The notes under the pieces are model-generated. The model searched no databases, was not told where the DNA came from, and saw nothing but the letters and a program-made list of their open reading frames with translations. This document shows positions 8,579 to 17,322 of a DNA stretch of 64,000 bases, in pieces. The stretch is from contig JAVBJT010000019.1 in NCBI GenBank assembly GCA_031546845.1, forward strand, positions 1 to 64,000. The letters are read 5' to 3'. The stretch comes from Azoarcus sp031546845. Its GTDB lineage: Bacteria > Pseudomonadota > Gammaproteobacteria > Burkholderiales > Rhodocyclaceae. The stretch's first letter is position 1. Each line of letters opens with the position of its first letter. Made by a program: the position numbers and the translations under genes.

Positions 8579-10603
8579 TCACGGGGGTGCGCCGGTGTTG
8601 GCGCCAACGTCGAGATGGGCTTCGGCTTCGTCCGCGGTTTCGTATAGGTGCGGCGTGACCGCCTGGCGCGCCAGCGCCTCGCCCAGCTTGAGGCGTATAA
8701 AGGAACTCGACGTGTAGCGGGTTACGTTGTTGTAGTGCCGGTCCATCAGTCCCTTGACCATGCCGATGTAGTCGTCCACCAGTTCGGGCACGATGCTGAA
8801 GCGGTCGTAATTGACGATGGCGTTCACCTTGTGTCCGATTGGCTGGAGCTTGGCTTCGACCGCTTTGCGGATGCGCTCGATATCGTCTTTACTGCGTATC
8901 GACAGCCCCTGGAAATTGACGAAAAAGAGGTTTTGGCCGGTGTCGTGGGTCAGGCGCTCGTCAAGCGGAATTTCCAGCATATCGGCCCGGATCGCCATCG
9001 GTTCGTTGCGGAAGATGCGCTCGTCCATCAAAGCCGGCTCGCCACGTATGACCGGCTTGAAGTCCATTTGGTCGAGAATGTCCTTTTGTAGATCGACGCC
9101 GGGGGCGATTTCAGTCAATTCCAGGCCGTTGGGCCCGAGCCGGAAGACGCAGCGCTCGGTGATGTAGAGAACGTCCTTGCCCCATTTGGCGGCCTGTACG
9201 CCGCTGAAGGTGCGGTGTTCGACCTCTTCGACGAATTTGCGCGCTTGGCCGTCTCGGTGGATGCGCAGCTTGCCGTTTTCGATCGAAATTTCCAGATCGC
9301 CGGCGGTAAACGTGCCGACGAAGACGACCTTCTTGGCATTTTGCGAGATGTCGATGAACCCGCCCGCGCCGGCCAGACGCGGGCCGAATTTGGACACGTT
9401 GAGGTTGCCGTGCCGGTCGGCCTGGGCCAGGCCGAGAAAGGCGAGGTCCAGGCCGCCGCCGTCGTAGAAGTCGAACTGGCCGGGTTGGTCGATGATCGCC
9501 TCGGTATTGATCGCGGCGCCAAAGCTCAGGCCGCCGGCGGGGATGCCGCCGATGACGCCGGGTTCGGCGGTCAGGGTCAGCAGATCGATGATCTGCTCTT
9601 CCGCCGCCACGTTCGCCACGCCTTCCGGCATGCCGATGCCCAGATTCACCACCGCATCGGCTTTCAGTTCCAGGGCCGCGCGGCGCGCGATGATCTTGCG
9701 TTCGCTCATCTCCATGGTGGGGATGGCCGACATGGGTATGCGGATTTCGCCGGAATACGCCGGGTTGTATTGCTCGCTGAAAGTCTGCATGTGGTACTCG
9801 GGCTTTTCCGCCACCACCACGCAATCGACCAATATGCTGGGAATCTGGACGCTACGGGCGTCCAGGGTGCCGCGCTCGGCGACGCGCTCGACCTGGACGA
9901 TGACCATGCCACCTGAATTTTTCGCCGCCATGGCGATGGCCCGCGCCTCCAGTAGCAGCGCCTCTTTTTCCATCGTTACGTTGCCGTCCGGGTCGGCCGT
10001 CGTTCCGCGGATGATGGCGACGTTGATTGGGAACGCCTTGTAGAGCAGGTATTCCTCGCCGTCGATTTCCATCAGGCGCACGATGTCGGTGGTGGTTTTG
10101 GCATTGAGCTTGCCGCCGCCGAAACGCGGGTCGACGTAGGTGCCCAGGCCCACCCGCGTCAGCGTGCCGGGCTTGCCGGCGGCGATGTCGCGGTAAAGGT
10201 GGCAGATCACCCCTTGCGGCAGGTTGTAGGCTTCGATGCGGTTGGAAACGGCCAGCCGCTGCAATTTGGGCACCAGGCCCCAATGGCCGCCGATGACGCG
10301 GGCAACCAGCCCTTCGTGCCCGAGGTGGTTGAGGCCGCGTTCCTTGCCGTCGCCTTGGCCGGCGGCGTAAACCAGGGTCAGCCCGCGCGGCTGACCGAGG
10401 CCGTTCACGTCGTGCGCTTCGCTTTCGAGAAAACGCGCTTCGAGTGCGATGGCGATGTTTTCGGGAAAACCGATGCCGACGAAGCCGCCGGTGGCTACCG
10501 TGTCGCCGTCGCGGATCAGGCGCACGGCTTCGCTGGCCGAAACGATCTTGCCGGTGTCGGCCGCGCGTAGCGAGGCGGCGGCCGGGTGATGAGACAATGG
10601 CAT
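8579..10603 (-). CDS. Acyl-CoA:acetate/3-ketoacid CoA-transferase, fused alpha-beta subunits
   Basis: A 674-residue family I CoA-transferase in which both halves are fused. The alpha part begins near SEAVRLIRDGDTVATGGFVGIG; the beta part carries the catalytic Glu in LTAEPGVIGG at about residue 347. A further C-terminal stretch of roughly 150 residues (from about MDFKPVIRGEPALMDERIF) is an extension that the short two-subunit enzymes lack. Enzymes of this kind move CoA between acyl-CoA and free carboxylates such as acetate, propionate or acetoacetate. The strong AGGAGG-like Shine-Dalgarno supports the ATG at 10603. It sits 38 bases after the GntP-type permease gene, so the pair probably imports and activates a hydroxy or keto acid; the exact substrate is inferred. 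Confidence 0.85.
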   Translation of the reverse strand: MPLSHHPAAASLRAADTGKIVSASEAVRLIRDGDTVATGGFVGIGFPENIAIALEARFLESEAHDVNGLGQPRGLTLVYAAGQGDGKERGLNHLGHEGLVARVIGGHWGLVPKLQRLAVSNRIEAYNLPQGVICHLYRDIAAGKPGTLTRVGLGTYVDPRFGGGKLNAKTTTDIVRLMEIDGEEYLLYKAFPINVAIIRGTTADPDGNVTMEKEALLLEARAIAMAAKNSGGMVIVQVERVAERGTLDARSVQIPSILVDCVVVAEKPEYHMQTFSEQYNPAYSGEIRIPMSAIPTMEMSERKIIARRAALELKADAVVNLGIGMPEGVANVAAEEQIIDLLTLTAEPGVIGGIPAGGLSFGAAINTEAIIDQPGQFDFYDGGGLDLAFLGLAQADRHGNLNVSKFGPRLAGAGGFIDISQNAKKVVFVGTFTAGDLEISIENGKLRIHRDGQARKFVEEVEHRTFSGVQAAKWGKDVLYITERCVFRLGPNGLELTEIAPGVDLQKDILDQMDFKPVIRGEPALMDERIFRNEPMAIRADMLEIPLDERLTHDTGQNLFFVNFQGLSIRSKDDIERIRKAVEAKLQPIGHKVNAIVNYDRFSIVPELVDDYIGMVKGLMDRHYNNVTRYTSSSFIRLKLGEALARQAVTPHLYETADEAEAHLDVGANTGAPP

Positions 10604-10641
10604 GATGATCTCCTCCTGTTGGATGGCAGCGGTCTGACGGG

Positions 10642-12039
10642 TCAGACCAGGCCGGTCGCGTAATAGACCGCGATCACCACGAATACCGACAGTGTTTTGA
10701 TGATGGTGATGGCGAAAATCTCCTTGTAGGCAACCCGGTGCGTGAGGCCGGTAACCGCCAGCAAAGTAATCACGGCGCCGTTGTGCGGCAGGGTATCCAT
10801 GCCGCCGCTGGCCATCGCCGCCACGCGGTGCAGCACTTCCATCGGAATCCCGGCGGCCTGGGCGTTCTGGATGAAGCTGTCGGCCATGGCGGCAAGCGCG
10901 ATGCTCATGCCGCCGGAGGCGGAGCCGGTGATACCGGCGAGCGCGGAAACGGTGATCGCTTCGTTGATCAGCGGATCGGGGATGGCGCGCAAACCGTTGG
11001 CAACGATCAGAAAACCAGGCAGGGCGGCGATAACGGCGCCGAAGCCGTATTCCGAGGCGGTGTTCATCGATGCAAGTAGTGCGCCGGCAATGGCGGGCTT
11101 CGACCCTTCCGCGAACTTGGTGTACACCTCTTTCCAGGCGAAGACGAAAACGGTCAGGATGCCGATCAGCAATGCACCCTCGACCGCCCAGATGGCGGCA
11201 ATCTTGGCAACTTCCTGCACCACCGGCGGATCATTGCCGATCACCGCGGGAATGAAGGAGTGCGACTTGCCGTAGAACTCCGGTATCGCCAGCGTCAAAA
11301 CCTTGTTCATCACGCCTACCAGCACCAGCGGCAGCAAGGCGATCAAGGGGTGCGGCAGCGTCTCGCTCTCGAACGGCGCCGGCTCGTTGACCAGTTTGGT
11401 GCCGTAGCCTTCGTTTTTGGCCAGGGCGCGGCGGCGGCGCCATTCCAGGTAGGTAATGCCGCACCCTATGATGAAGATGGAGCCGATGAGGCCTAGCCAG
11501 GGCGCCGCCCAGGTATCGGTCTTGAAGAAGGTGGTGGGGATGATGTTCTGGATTTGCGGTGTGCCGGGCAGCGAATCCATCGTGATCGTGAACGCGCCCA
11601 GCGCGATGGTGCCGGGAATGAGGCGCTTCGGAATGCCGCTTTGGCGGAACATCTCGGCCGCGAAGGGATAGACAGCGAACACCACGACGAACAGCGAAAC
11701 GCCGCCGTAAGTCAGGATGGCGCACACCAGCACGATGGCGGGAATCGCCCGCTTCGCGCCGATCAGTTTGATGACCGAGGCGACGATGGCCTTGGAAAAG
11801 CCGGAAAGTTCGATAACCTTGCCGAAAATGGCGCCGAGCAGGAAAACCGGAAAATAGAGTTTGACGAAGCCGACCATTTTGTCCATGAAAAGGCCGGTGT
11901 ACATCGGCGCTACCAGCGTCGGCTCGGTGAGCAGCACGGCTCCGAGTGCCGCGATCGGCGCGAAGAGGATGACGCTGTATCCCCGGTAGGCGACGTACAT
12001 CAGGAAGCACAAAGCACCCAGTACAATAAGAAAGTCCAT
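10642..12039 (-). CDS. GntP family permease, possibly for 3-hydroxybutyrate
   Basis: A 465-residue integral membrane protein with about 12 hydrophobic segments, beginning MDFLIVLGALCFLMYVAYRGYSVILFAPIAALGA. LTYGGVSLFVVVFAVYPFA, LGAFTITMDSLPGTPQIQN and GSASGGMSIALAAMADSFI match the GntP gluconate/H+ symporter superfamily. In this family a branch of D-3-hydroxybutyrate permeases is common in betaproteobacteria, often beside a CoA-transferase, as here. I infer that role from the neighbouring CoA-transferase and from the C4-CoA genes at the left of the window; gluconate-type substrates are not excluded. It is first in the leftward two-gene operon. Confidence 0.85.
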   Translation of the reverse strand: MDFLIVLGALCFLMYVAYRGYSVILFAPIAALGAVLLTEPTLVAPMYTGLFMDKMVGFVKLYFPVFLLGAIFGKVIELSGFSKAIVASVIKLIGAKRAIPAIVLVCAILTYGGVSLFVVVFAVYPFAAEMFRQSGIPKRLIPGTIALGAFTITMDSLPGTPQIQNIIPTTFFKTDTWAAPWLGLIGSIFIIGCGITYLEWRRRRALAKNEGYGTKLVNEPAPFESETLPHPLIALLPLVLVGVMNKVLTLAIPEFYGKSHSFIPAVIGNDPPVVQEVAKIAAIWAVEGALLIGILTVFVFAWKEVYTKFAEGSKPAIAGALLASMNTASEYGFGAVIAALPGFLIVANGLRAIPDPLINEAITVSALAGITGSASGGMSIALAAMADSFIQNAQAAGIPMEVLHRVAAMASGGMDTLPHNGAVITLLAVTGLTHRVAYKEIFAITIIKTLSVFVVIAVYYATGLV

Positions 12040-12336
12040 GACTCTGTCCCCTCGTGTGGCTTATCGCGCGCTTGTTATGCGGCGGCGTTATCGCAGTAGG
12101 CGGACCAGGGAGGTTGGCTATTTGGTTGCTGTGCAAAAAACCAAGGTTTCATCGCTCCGGCGGTCTGCCGAGGATGGCACCCGCTCAGCGGGCCGGACAC
12201 TGCTACTTAATATCTAGCCCACGCGCGGCGATCTTTTCAGATAAAGCCGCACGCAAATGCCCTAAACAGGGGGGTTAAAATAGTGTCATCAGCGAAGGAG
12301 TCATAGCAGGCTTCGCGGCGACAGGAGAAACCAGGC
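12040..12336. other. Divergent intergenic region with a sigma-54-like element
   Basis: About 300 bases between the divergent permease and HMA-like genes. At 12115-12130 on the + strand TGGCTATTTGGTTGCT has the GG and GC pairs at the spacing of a sigma-54 promoter (-24/-12), about 205 bases before the next gene. It deviates from consensus at two core positions, so it is only a candidate. I see no gene here. Confidence 0.25.
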
Positions 12337-12792
12337 ATGACCCGCATCGTCTCTTCCATTCCCGGGCGTATCCGCTTACGCGATTCCGCCTTGCGCCAAC
12401 CCGACCGCCTCGAACGGCTCTGCGCCGCGTTGCGGGGTATGGATGGCGCGCTGTCGGTCGAAGGCAACGGGAAGGCGGGCAGCGTCGTTTTTTGCTACCG
12501 GCAGGGGACGCTGGGCGTCGATGCGGTGGAGTCTGCCGTCGAGCGGGTGATGGGCGCCAAGGTGGATGCCGTCGGGATGAATGCCAACGTGGCTCGTTCG
12601 CGGCCGGGGCTCAGGCCCTCGACACGGGTGCGGATCAATCGTTACGCCAAGCGCGGCATGCTGGTCAGCCTGCCGGTTTCGCTGGCGCTCGCGGCGGCGG
12701 GCAAGAAGCGCTGGCATGCGGTGAGCGGCGGCGCTTTTGTCGCTTGCCTGCTGGTTCACCTGGCGGTTCACCGGCGCCACTTGATACGCTGA
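12337..12792 (+). CDS. HMA-like domain protein with C-terminal membrane segment, no CxxC
   Basis: A 151-residue protein. Residues 1-80 look like a ferredoxin-fold HMA domain (MTRIVSSIPGRIRLRDSALRQ ... VESAVERVMG), but where metal-binding HMA domains have CxxC this one has PGRIRLR. A basic stretch follows (RSRPGLRPSTRVRINRYAKR) and then one or two hydrophobic segments (LVSLPVSLALAAAG, GGAFVACLLVHLAVH). It is divergent from the permease and convergent with the P-type ATPase gene, whose own N-terminus carries the same GR[IV]R[LF]R motif. I take it to belong with the ATPase cluster; its function is unknown. Confidence 0.8.
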   Translation: MTRIVSSIPGRIRLRDSALRQPDRLERLCAALRGMDGALSVEGNGKAGSVVFCYRQGTLGVDAVESAVERVMGAKVDAVGMNANVARSRPGLRPSTRVRINRYAKRGMLVSLPVSLALAAAGKKRWHAVSGGAFVACLLVHLAVHRRHLIR

Positions 12793-12825
12793 GGTAGCGG
12801 CGGGCTTCTCCATTTTCCACTGAAG

Positions 12826-14952
12826 CTAGGTTCGGCGGCGCTTGCTCACGGCCCTGCCAGATTTGCCTGGACGCTGTCGGGCGCCGCCCAGAAACGCCCG
12901 CAGCAGGATGCCGATGGTGCTGCCGTTGTGCAGCATGGAGGCCGAAACCGGCGTCAGCAGTCCGAACGCGGCGGCGCCGAGGATGGCGGTGTTGAGGCCG
13001 ACGGTGAGCTTGAAGTTGGAATCGATGAGGCGGCGGTTGGCGTTGGCCTGTGCCTTGGCATCGGCGACGCGTTCGATGTTGTCTTCGAGCAGCAGGATGT
13101 CGGAAGCCAGGCGGGCGATATCGGCGCCACGGTGCATGGCGATGCCGACGTGCGCCCCGGTCAGCGCCGGCGCGTCGTTGACGCCGTCGCCAATGAAAAC
13201 GATGCGGGCGCCGCGTTCGGCCAGACCCTGCAATACGGCTGCTTTCTGCTCGGGCAACAGTTCGGCGTGGAATTCGTCGAGGCCGAGTTGGCGGGCCAGT
13301 TCTTCCGCGCGGTCGTGGCGGTCGCCGGTGAGCATGTGGATGCTTTTGGCGCCGAGCCGGCGCAGGCGTGCGATGGTGGCGGCGCTGTTGCCGCGCAGCG
13401 TGTCCTGCAGGGCCAGGATGCCCAGCGCCTCGCCGCCGAAACCGATGTGCAGCAGTGTCTTGCCTTCGCTTTGCAGGCGTTCGATGACAGCTTGGTGGGC
13501 GGAAAGGTCGACGCCTTCGTCGTCCTCGACGAAATGGCGCGAGCCGACGACGATGCGTTTGCCGTCGATGACGCTGGCGACACCGTGGGCGACGATGAAT
13601 TCGACCTCTTTGTGGTCGAAGTGCTGGTGCGGGTCGATACGGCGGGCGGCCTCGACCACGGCTTGGGCGAGCGGGTGGAAGTAGTGTTCCTCGACCGAGG
13701 CGGCGAGGCAGATCAGATCGTCGGGCGTATAGGCCGAATCGAACGCAATAGAGTCGGTGACGCGTAGCGCGCCGGTTGTCAGCGTGCCGGTCTTGTCGAA
13801 GACGAAGGTGTCGGCCTCGGCCAGGCGTTCCAGGGCGCTGGCGCCCTTGATCAGCATGCCGGTTTTGCCGGCGCGATACATGGCGGACTTGAAGGCGACC
13901 GGGGTGGCGAGTTTGAGCGCGCAGGAATAGTCGGCCTGCAGTACGGCCGCGACCCGCTGCCAGTCGCTGGAAACCAGCCAGGTGGCGCCGGCCAGACCGA
14001 GCACCATGGGCACCAGACGGTCGGCCAGTTGCGAGGCCTCGAGCTGGGTGCGGCTGCGCGTCGATAGCGACTGCGCGACGAAGTCGGCGATGCGCGCCGC
14101 CGCCGCGTTGCGTCCGACGCGCTCGGCATAGATGCGCAGGCGGCCTTCCTCGACCACCGTGCCGGAAAGCACTTGCTTGCCGCGCCCTTTGGTGACCGGG
14201 ACGCTCTCGCCGGTCATCGTCGCCTCGTTGATCAGCGCCGCGCCGCCAAGCACCGTGCCATCGACCGGAATGACCGTGCCGGTGGCGGCGATGACGATGT
14301 CGCCGATCGCCACCGCGCCGGCATCGATTTCGATCTCCTGGCCGTCGCGCTCGATCCAGACGGTGGTTGTCGCCGGCTGCAGCAGGTGTTTCAGGAGATC
14401 GTCGGAACGCTGCTCGATGGAATGTTCGAGGTATTCGCCCAAGGCGAGCAGGAAGGCGGTGGTATGGGCGGCAAGGAAATCGCGCCGCGCTACCGAGATG
14501 GCGACTGCCAGCGCCTCCAGCACATGCGACGTGATGCCCTTATGGCGCAAGTCGTCGAGCGCCTCGCCCAGCAGCGGTATCGCCGTTCCCAGCGCCGCTG
14601 GCGCCTGCAGGCCGGGCGGCAGGCTGCCGCTGGCGGCCAGCGTGGCGGCGCTGAGCGCCACGGCGCCGAGGCCGGGCGTGCCGGCCACGCGGTCGCCGGC
14701 GATCGCCGGCGGCGGCAGGGCGCGGATAGTGGCGGCGAGCCCCTCGGCATCGTTGAGCGCCGGGTCGAATTCGACCACGAGGCTGTGGATCCGGCCGCTG
14801 ACACGAACCGATTCGACGCCGTGCAGCAGCCGTACCGCATCCTCGATGCGCCGGACCTCTGCCGGAGAGCCGCCCGGCCCCCGGTAACGGAAGCGCACGC
14901 GGCCGCGCGTGCGGTGTACCGGGGTGAGCCGGGTGAACCAGCTGGCGGCCAT
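12826..14952 (-). CDS. Heavy-metal-type P1B ATPase with noncanonical SCA membrane motif
   Basis: A 708-residue P-type ATPase. TMTGESVPVTKGRGKQVLSG is the actuator loop, DKTGTLTTG carries the phosphorylated Asp (about residue 386), and TGDR and GDGVNDAPALTGAHVG complete the P-domain. The HMA-like N-terminus (residues about 8-90) lacks CxxC and has RTRGRVRFR instead. The membrane motif that is CPC in copper and zinc pumps reads DYSCALKLATPVA, so only the second Cys is kept. The metal is therefore not predictable. The ATG shares a base with the stop of the preceding gene, and the whole cluster from 16481 down to 12826 is on the same strand with overlapping ends, which implies one operon. Confidence 0.9.
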   Translation of the reverse strand: MAASWFTRLTPVHRTRGRVRFRYRGPGGSPAEVRRIEDAVRLLHGVESVRVSGRIHSLVVEFDPALNDAEGLAATIRALPPPAIAGDRVAGTPGLGAVALSAATLAASGSLPPGLQAPAALGTAIPLLGEALDDLRHKGITSHVLEALAVAISVARRDFLAAHTTAFLLALGEYLEHSIEQRSDDLLKHLLQPATTTVWIERDGQEIEIDAGAVAIGDIVIAATGTVIPVDGTVLGGAALINEATMTGESVPVTKGRGKQVLSGTVVEEGRLRIYAERVGRNAAAARIADFVAQSLSTRSRTQLEASQLADRLVPMVLGLAGATWLVSSDWQRVAAVLQADYSCALKLATPVAFKSAMYRAGKTGMLIKGASALERLAEADTFVFDKTGTLTTGALRVTDSIAFDSAYTPDDLICLAASVEEHYFHPLAQAVVEAARRIDPHQHFDHKEVEFIVAHGVASVIDGKRIVVGSRHFVEDDEGVDLSAHQAVIERLQSEGKTLLHIGFGGEALGILALQDTLRGNSAATIARLRRLGAKSIHMLTGDRHDRAEELARQLGLDEFHAELLPEQKAAVLQGLAERGARIVFIGDGVNDAPALTGAHVGIAMHRGADIARLASDILLLEDNIERVADAKAQANANRRLIDSNFKLTVGLNTAILGAAAFGLLTPVSASMLHNGSTIGILLRAFLGGARQRPGKSGRAVSKRRRT

Positions 14953-15314
14953 TACTCGGCGTCGAACTGCTCGGTTTCCAATTCGGCCCGGATGTCGGCC
15001 ATCTGCTCTTTCATTTCCTCAAAGCCGCCAGCCAGTCCAGCGTACAGCTTCATGCCGGCCTTGATCAGTTTGCCGCGCAGTTCTTCGTCGCTCAGCACCC
15101 AGGCGGCGCCAGCACCGAGCAAGGCGCCGAGCAGGAATTGCTCGCTCGGGCGGGTACGCATCAAGCCGTTCAACAGGCCGTTGCGGCGTCCCTTGCGGCC
15201 CAGGGCCGCCATGCCGGCGGGGCCGCCCGGCCAGCCGCAGGCCTGGGCCATGGTGGCCGCGAAAGCCGTTTCCCGTTCGTGTTTATTGCCTTTCTTCTTA
15301 CGCTTCTTGGCCAT
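14952..15314 (-). CDS. Small basic protein with glycine/alanine-rich membrane segment (YtxH-like)
   Basis: A 120-residue protein. It opens with a very basic tail (MAKKRKKKGNKHERE), then a Gly/Ala-rich hydrophobic helix (EQFLLGALLGAGAAWVLSDEELR) and an amphipathic acidic C-terminus (EEMKEQMADIRAELETEQFDAE). This resembles YtxH/DUF-type membrane-anchored small proteins. The ATG at 15314 is preferred to longer starts because it overlaps the upstream gene by 17 bases and begins the basic tail. It touches the ATPase start. A role in assembling or shielding the pump is a guess. Confidence 0.75.
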   Translation of the reverse strand: MAKKRKKKGNKHERETAFAATMAQACGWPGGPAGMAALGRKGRRNGLLNGLMRTRPSEQFLLGALLGAGAAWVLSDEELRGKLIKAGMKLYAGLAGGFEEMKEQMADIRAELETEQFDAE

Positions 15315-15639
15315 GGCTTTCCTCCCGGTTGGGCTGCGCGATATCGCGCAGCAGTTGTTCGATGAGAAGCACGCCGGCGGCACCGGCGGTGGTGGCGATC
15401 AAGGCGCCGGCGTAGTCGCCGCGGACAAGCCGGGAGGCTGCCCGGCTACCAGCGGCGAGCGCCGCGCCGCCTTGCAGGCCGTGGCGCAGAACGCGTTTCA
15501 GGGCCTTTCGCGAGGTCGGCCGGGGAGTGTCCTGAAAGGCTGACAAGCAGGCGCTCACCAGCAGACCGCGCAGGAAATCCTCGGCCAGCGGCGGATCGCC
15601 GGCTTCTCTGGCCTTGATTTTGCGGGTTTTCGGCTTCAA
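15298..15639 (-). CDS. Small hypothetical membrane-associated protein of the P-ATPase cluster
   Basis: A 113-residue protein with a basic N-terminus (MKPKTRKIKAREAG), a polar middle and two Gly/Ala-rich hydrophobic stretches (LQGGAALAAGSRAASRLV and DYAGALIATTAGAAGVLLIEQLL). The start is a TTG at 15639 that overlaps the upstream stop (TTGA), a coupled arrangement. I do not recognise the family. Its place between two small membrane proteins and the pump suggests an accessory role. Confidence 0.7.
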   Translation of the reverse strand: MKPKTRKIKAREAGDPPLAEDFLRGLLVSACLSAFQDTPRPTSRKALKRVLRHGLQGGAALAAGSRAASRLVRGDYAGALIATTAGAAGVLLIEQLLRDIAQPNREESHGQEA

Positions 15640-15995
15640 GCGGTCGGCTCCTTGCCCGGCGCGGCGGCGGCCTTGGCGCTGCGCTTACGTGGCGCGCTGT
15701 TAGTAGTCGTGGCGGCGGTGGTCTTGCGGGGGGCTTTTTTCTTGGCTTGAGCGCGGGGCGACTCAGCCGCGGGTGCCGGGGCTTCGGCACGCGTGGCTAA
15801 TTTGTCTTTCGCTCGGGCCGAAGAACTTTCGATGGCGGTCAGGCTGGAAACGGCCGCTTCGCGCAGCGTGTCCTGGGCCTTATCGAGGCCGGCGCGGACT
15901 TTGTCCAATCCGCTGCGGGCTTCCTCGCCGCGGAGCAGGCGGACGGCTGCGACCCCGGTCACGAGGCCGATGGCGAAGGGTATCAACGGGAGCAT
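15636..15995 (-). CDS. Small membrane-anchored basic protein (DUF5132-like)
   Basis: A 119-residue protein. One N-terminal hydrophobic segment (MLPLIPFAIGLVTGVAAVRLL) is followed by an amphipathic helix (LDKVRAGLDKAQDTLREAAVSS) and a long Ala/Lys/Pro-rich low-complexity tail (residues about 70-119) like a histone-H1 tail. Short proteins with this layout occur beside P-type ATPases of this kind and are labelled DUF5132; that match is from memory. A good AGGAG Shine-Dalgarno precedes the ATG. The basic tail could bind nucleic acid or acidic lipids, but nothing in the sequence decides this. Confidence 0.7.
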   Translation of the reverse strand: MLPLIPFAIGLVTGVAAVRLLRGEEARSGLDKVRAGLDKAQDTLREAAVSSLTAIESSSARAKDKLATRAEAPAPAAESPRAQAKKKAPRKTTAATTTNSAPRKRSAKAAAAPGKEPTA

Positions 15996-16100
15996 TTCGG
16001 TTCTCCTTTCTTCGATGAAAACGGACCGTACTTTGGTGCAACGGAGGGACGGCTGGGTGTCGGCGCCATGCCGTCTGGCGCATGGCGGAAAATACGGGTT

Positions 16101-16481
16101 CTAGGCGAGGCCATCGGCAAGCTCGCGATATTTTTGGCGGAGGAGCGTTTCCAGCGCTACGGCGGCGGTGCTTTGTGTGCCGGCCAGGAAGTCGTTCCAG
16201 GCGGCGCCGGGAATCACGGCGGGATCGTATTCCACGGTGCAGGAACGCGCCAGCGGATTGACGCGAATCGAGCGGACGCCGGGACTACCCTCGAACAGGG
16301 CCTGGAAATGCTTGAGGTCGGCGGCGGCCTTGGGTAGTTCCTCGATCTCGGTTTCGAGCCTGAGGCGTATGCGGCCGCGCACATGGTGGGCGATGCCAAT
16401 AGCGGCGGCGACGCGGGCGCGCAATTGAGCAAAACCGTCGGGCTGCGCTTCAGTTAGTGGCGTAAGGTGGCTGGCGGTCAT
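16101..16481 (-). CDS. HMA-like domain protein without CxxC
   Basis: A 126-residue soluble protein. Residues about 30-105 match the HMA ferredoxin fold (HHVRGRIRLRLETEIEE ... GVRSIRVNPLARSCTVEYDPAVIPGAAWNDFL). As in the other two HMA-like domains of the cluster, the CxxC loop is replaced by a basic VRGRIRLR. It is the first gene of the leftward ATPase cluster, 105 bases upstream of the next gene. Metal binding by the usual pair of cysteines is not possible; the single Cys is in another place. Confidence 0.78.
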   Translation of the reverse strand: MTASHLTPLTEAQPDGFAQLRARVAAAIGIAHHVRGRIRLRLETEIEELPKAAADLKHFQALFEGSPGVRSIRVNPLARSCTVEYDPAVIPGAAWNDFLAGTQSTAAVALETLLRQKYRELADGLA

Positions 16482-16501
16482 CTCATTTCGGGTATGGACG
16501 C

Positions 16502-16644
16502 CCCCGCCGACGGGCGGGTTTTTGGCAAAGGGGAGATTCTACCGCCGGTTGCCGGGTCGGCCTCAGACGTTTGATTTCGGGTTTTGATAGCGCCCCCTTT
16601 TTGAAGGGGGTTTGAAGCGAAGTGCGGGGCGCTTGGCGCCCCGC
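16502..16644. terminator. Cluster of GC-rich hairpins in the gap before the HMA-like gene
   Basis: Three hairpins lie in this gap: CCCGCC/GGCGGG at 16502-16518 with TTTTT on the + strand; CCCCCTT/AAGGGGG at 16593-16610; and a perfect 9-bp stem GCGGGGCGC/GCGCCCCGC at 16624-16644. The gene ending nearest on the - strand (host attachment protein, 16704) could be terminated by the last two, though neither has a clear T-run in that direction. Confidence 0.4.
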
Positions 16645-16703
16645 TCGTCTTCAGGGCCGTGTAGAGCGGTCCTTTTCGTTTCCTGCGGAAACGTTTGGTG
16701 AAA

Positions 16704-17144
16704 TCAGAGATAAATGGCACCGGCCAAGCGGGCGGCCAGTTCGGGTTCCGGTATCTTAGTGTAGTCCTTGTCGAAGCGGTCGGTGACGAGCAAGGCGGTG
16801 GTGCCGTCGATGACCGTGTTCAGCATTCCCATGAAAGCGGGCGGGGCGACGATGATCGCGCGTCCAAAGGCGTTTTTGGCGCGTCCTCGGTACAGTTCCT
16901 GAGCAATCTCCTGGGCAAAAACTTTTGCTTCGTGCTGCTTGGGCAGCGTTTGCGGCTGTTTGGAGCCCGCGCCGGCGCCGCTGGCGGCCATGCTACCGGG
17001 GCGGTCGGTGACAAGTTCAGCATTTTTTTGTCGGCTTTCCGGGTGGATCAACTCCTTCACCAGCTTGAGGCCCTTGTTGGGACCGAGGTTGGCGTAAAGC
17101 TTCGCTAAGCTGGCGTTGGCCACCAGAATCCAGGTAATAGCCAT
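16704..17144 (-). CDS. Host attachment family protein
   Basis: A 146-residue protein of the host-attachment family (the name comes from an Agrobacterium gene near attachment loci). Signatures are TWILVANASLAKLYANLG at the N-terminus, FAQEIAQELYRGRAKNAFGRAIIVAPPAFMGMLN in the middle, and TKIPEPELAARL near the end. The biochemical function is unknown; the fold resembles translation-termination-factor eRF1-like domains, as recalled. A GAGGGG Shine-Dalgarno supports the ATG at 17144. It stands alone between the metal-ATPase cluster and the flavodoxin gene. Confidence 0.85.
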   Translation of the reverse strand: MAITWILVANASLAKLYANLGPNKGLKLVKELIHPESRQKNAELVTDRPGSMAASGAGAGSKQPQTLPKQHEAKVFAQEIAQELYRGRAKNAFGRAIIVAPPAFMGMLNTVIDGTTALLVTDRFDKDYTKIPEPELAARLAGAIYL

Positions 17145-17322
17145 GAAATACCCCTCTGAGACAAGAGAAAATACGGCTGCCGGTAGAACGGCATTTCAAG
17201 CTTAGCCAGATTGCTGGGGGGCTGCCAACGTGGTCTTTCCCACGATATGGGAAATGATTTCAATGGGTGGATTGGTGCGCTACGAGCCTCTGAAATAGGG
17301 GTTTCCCCTGATCGACGGAAAA

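Noticed and set aside
12175..12190. Second sigma-54-like GG/GC pair
   Set aside because: The -12 half deviates too far from consensus.
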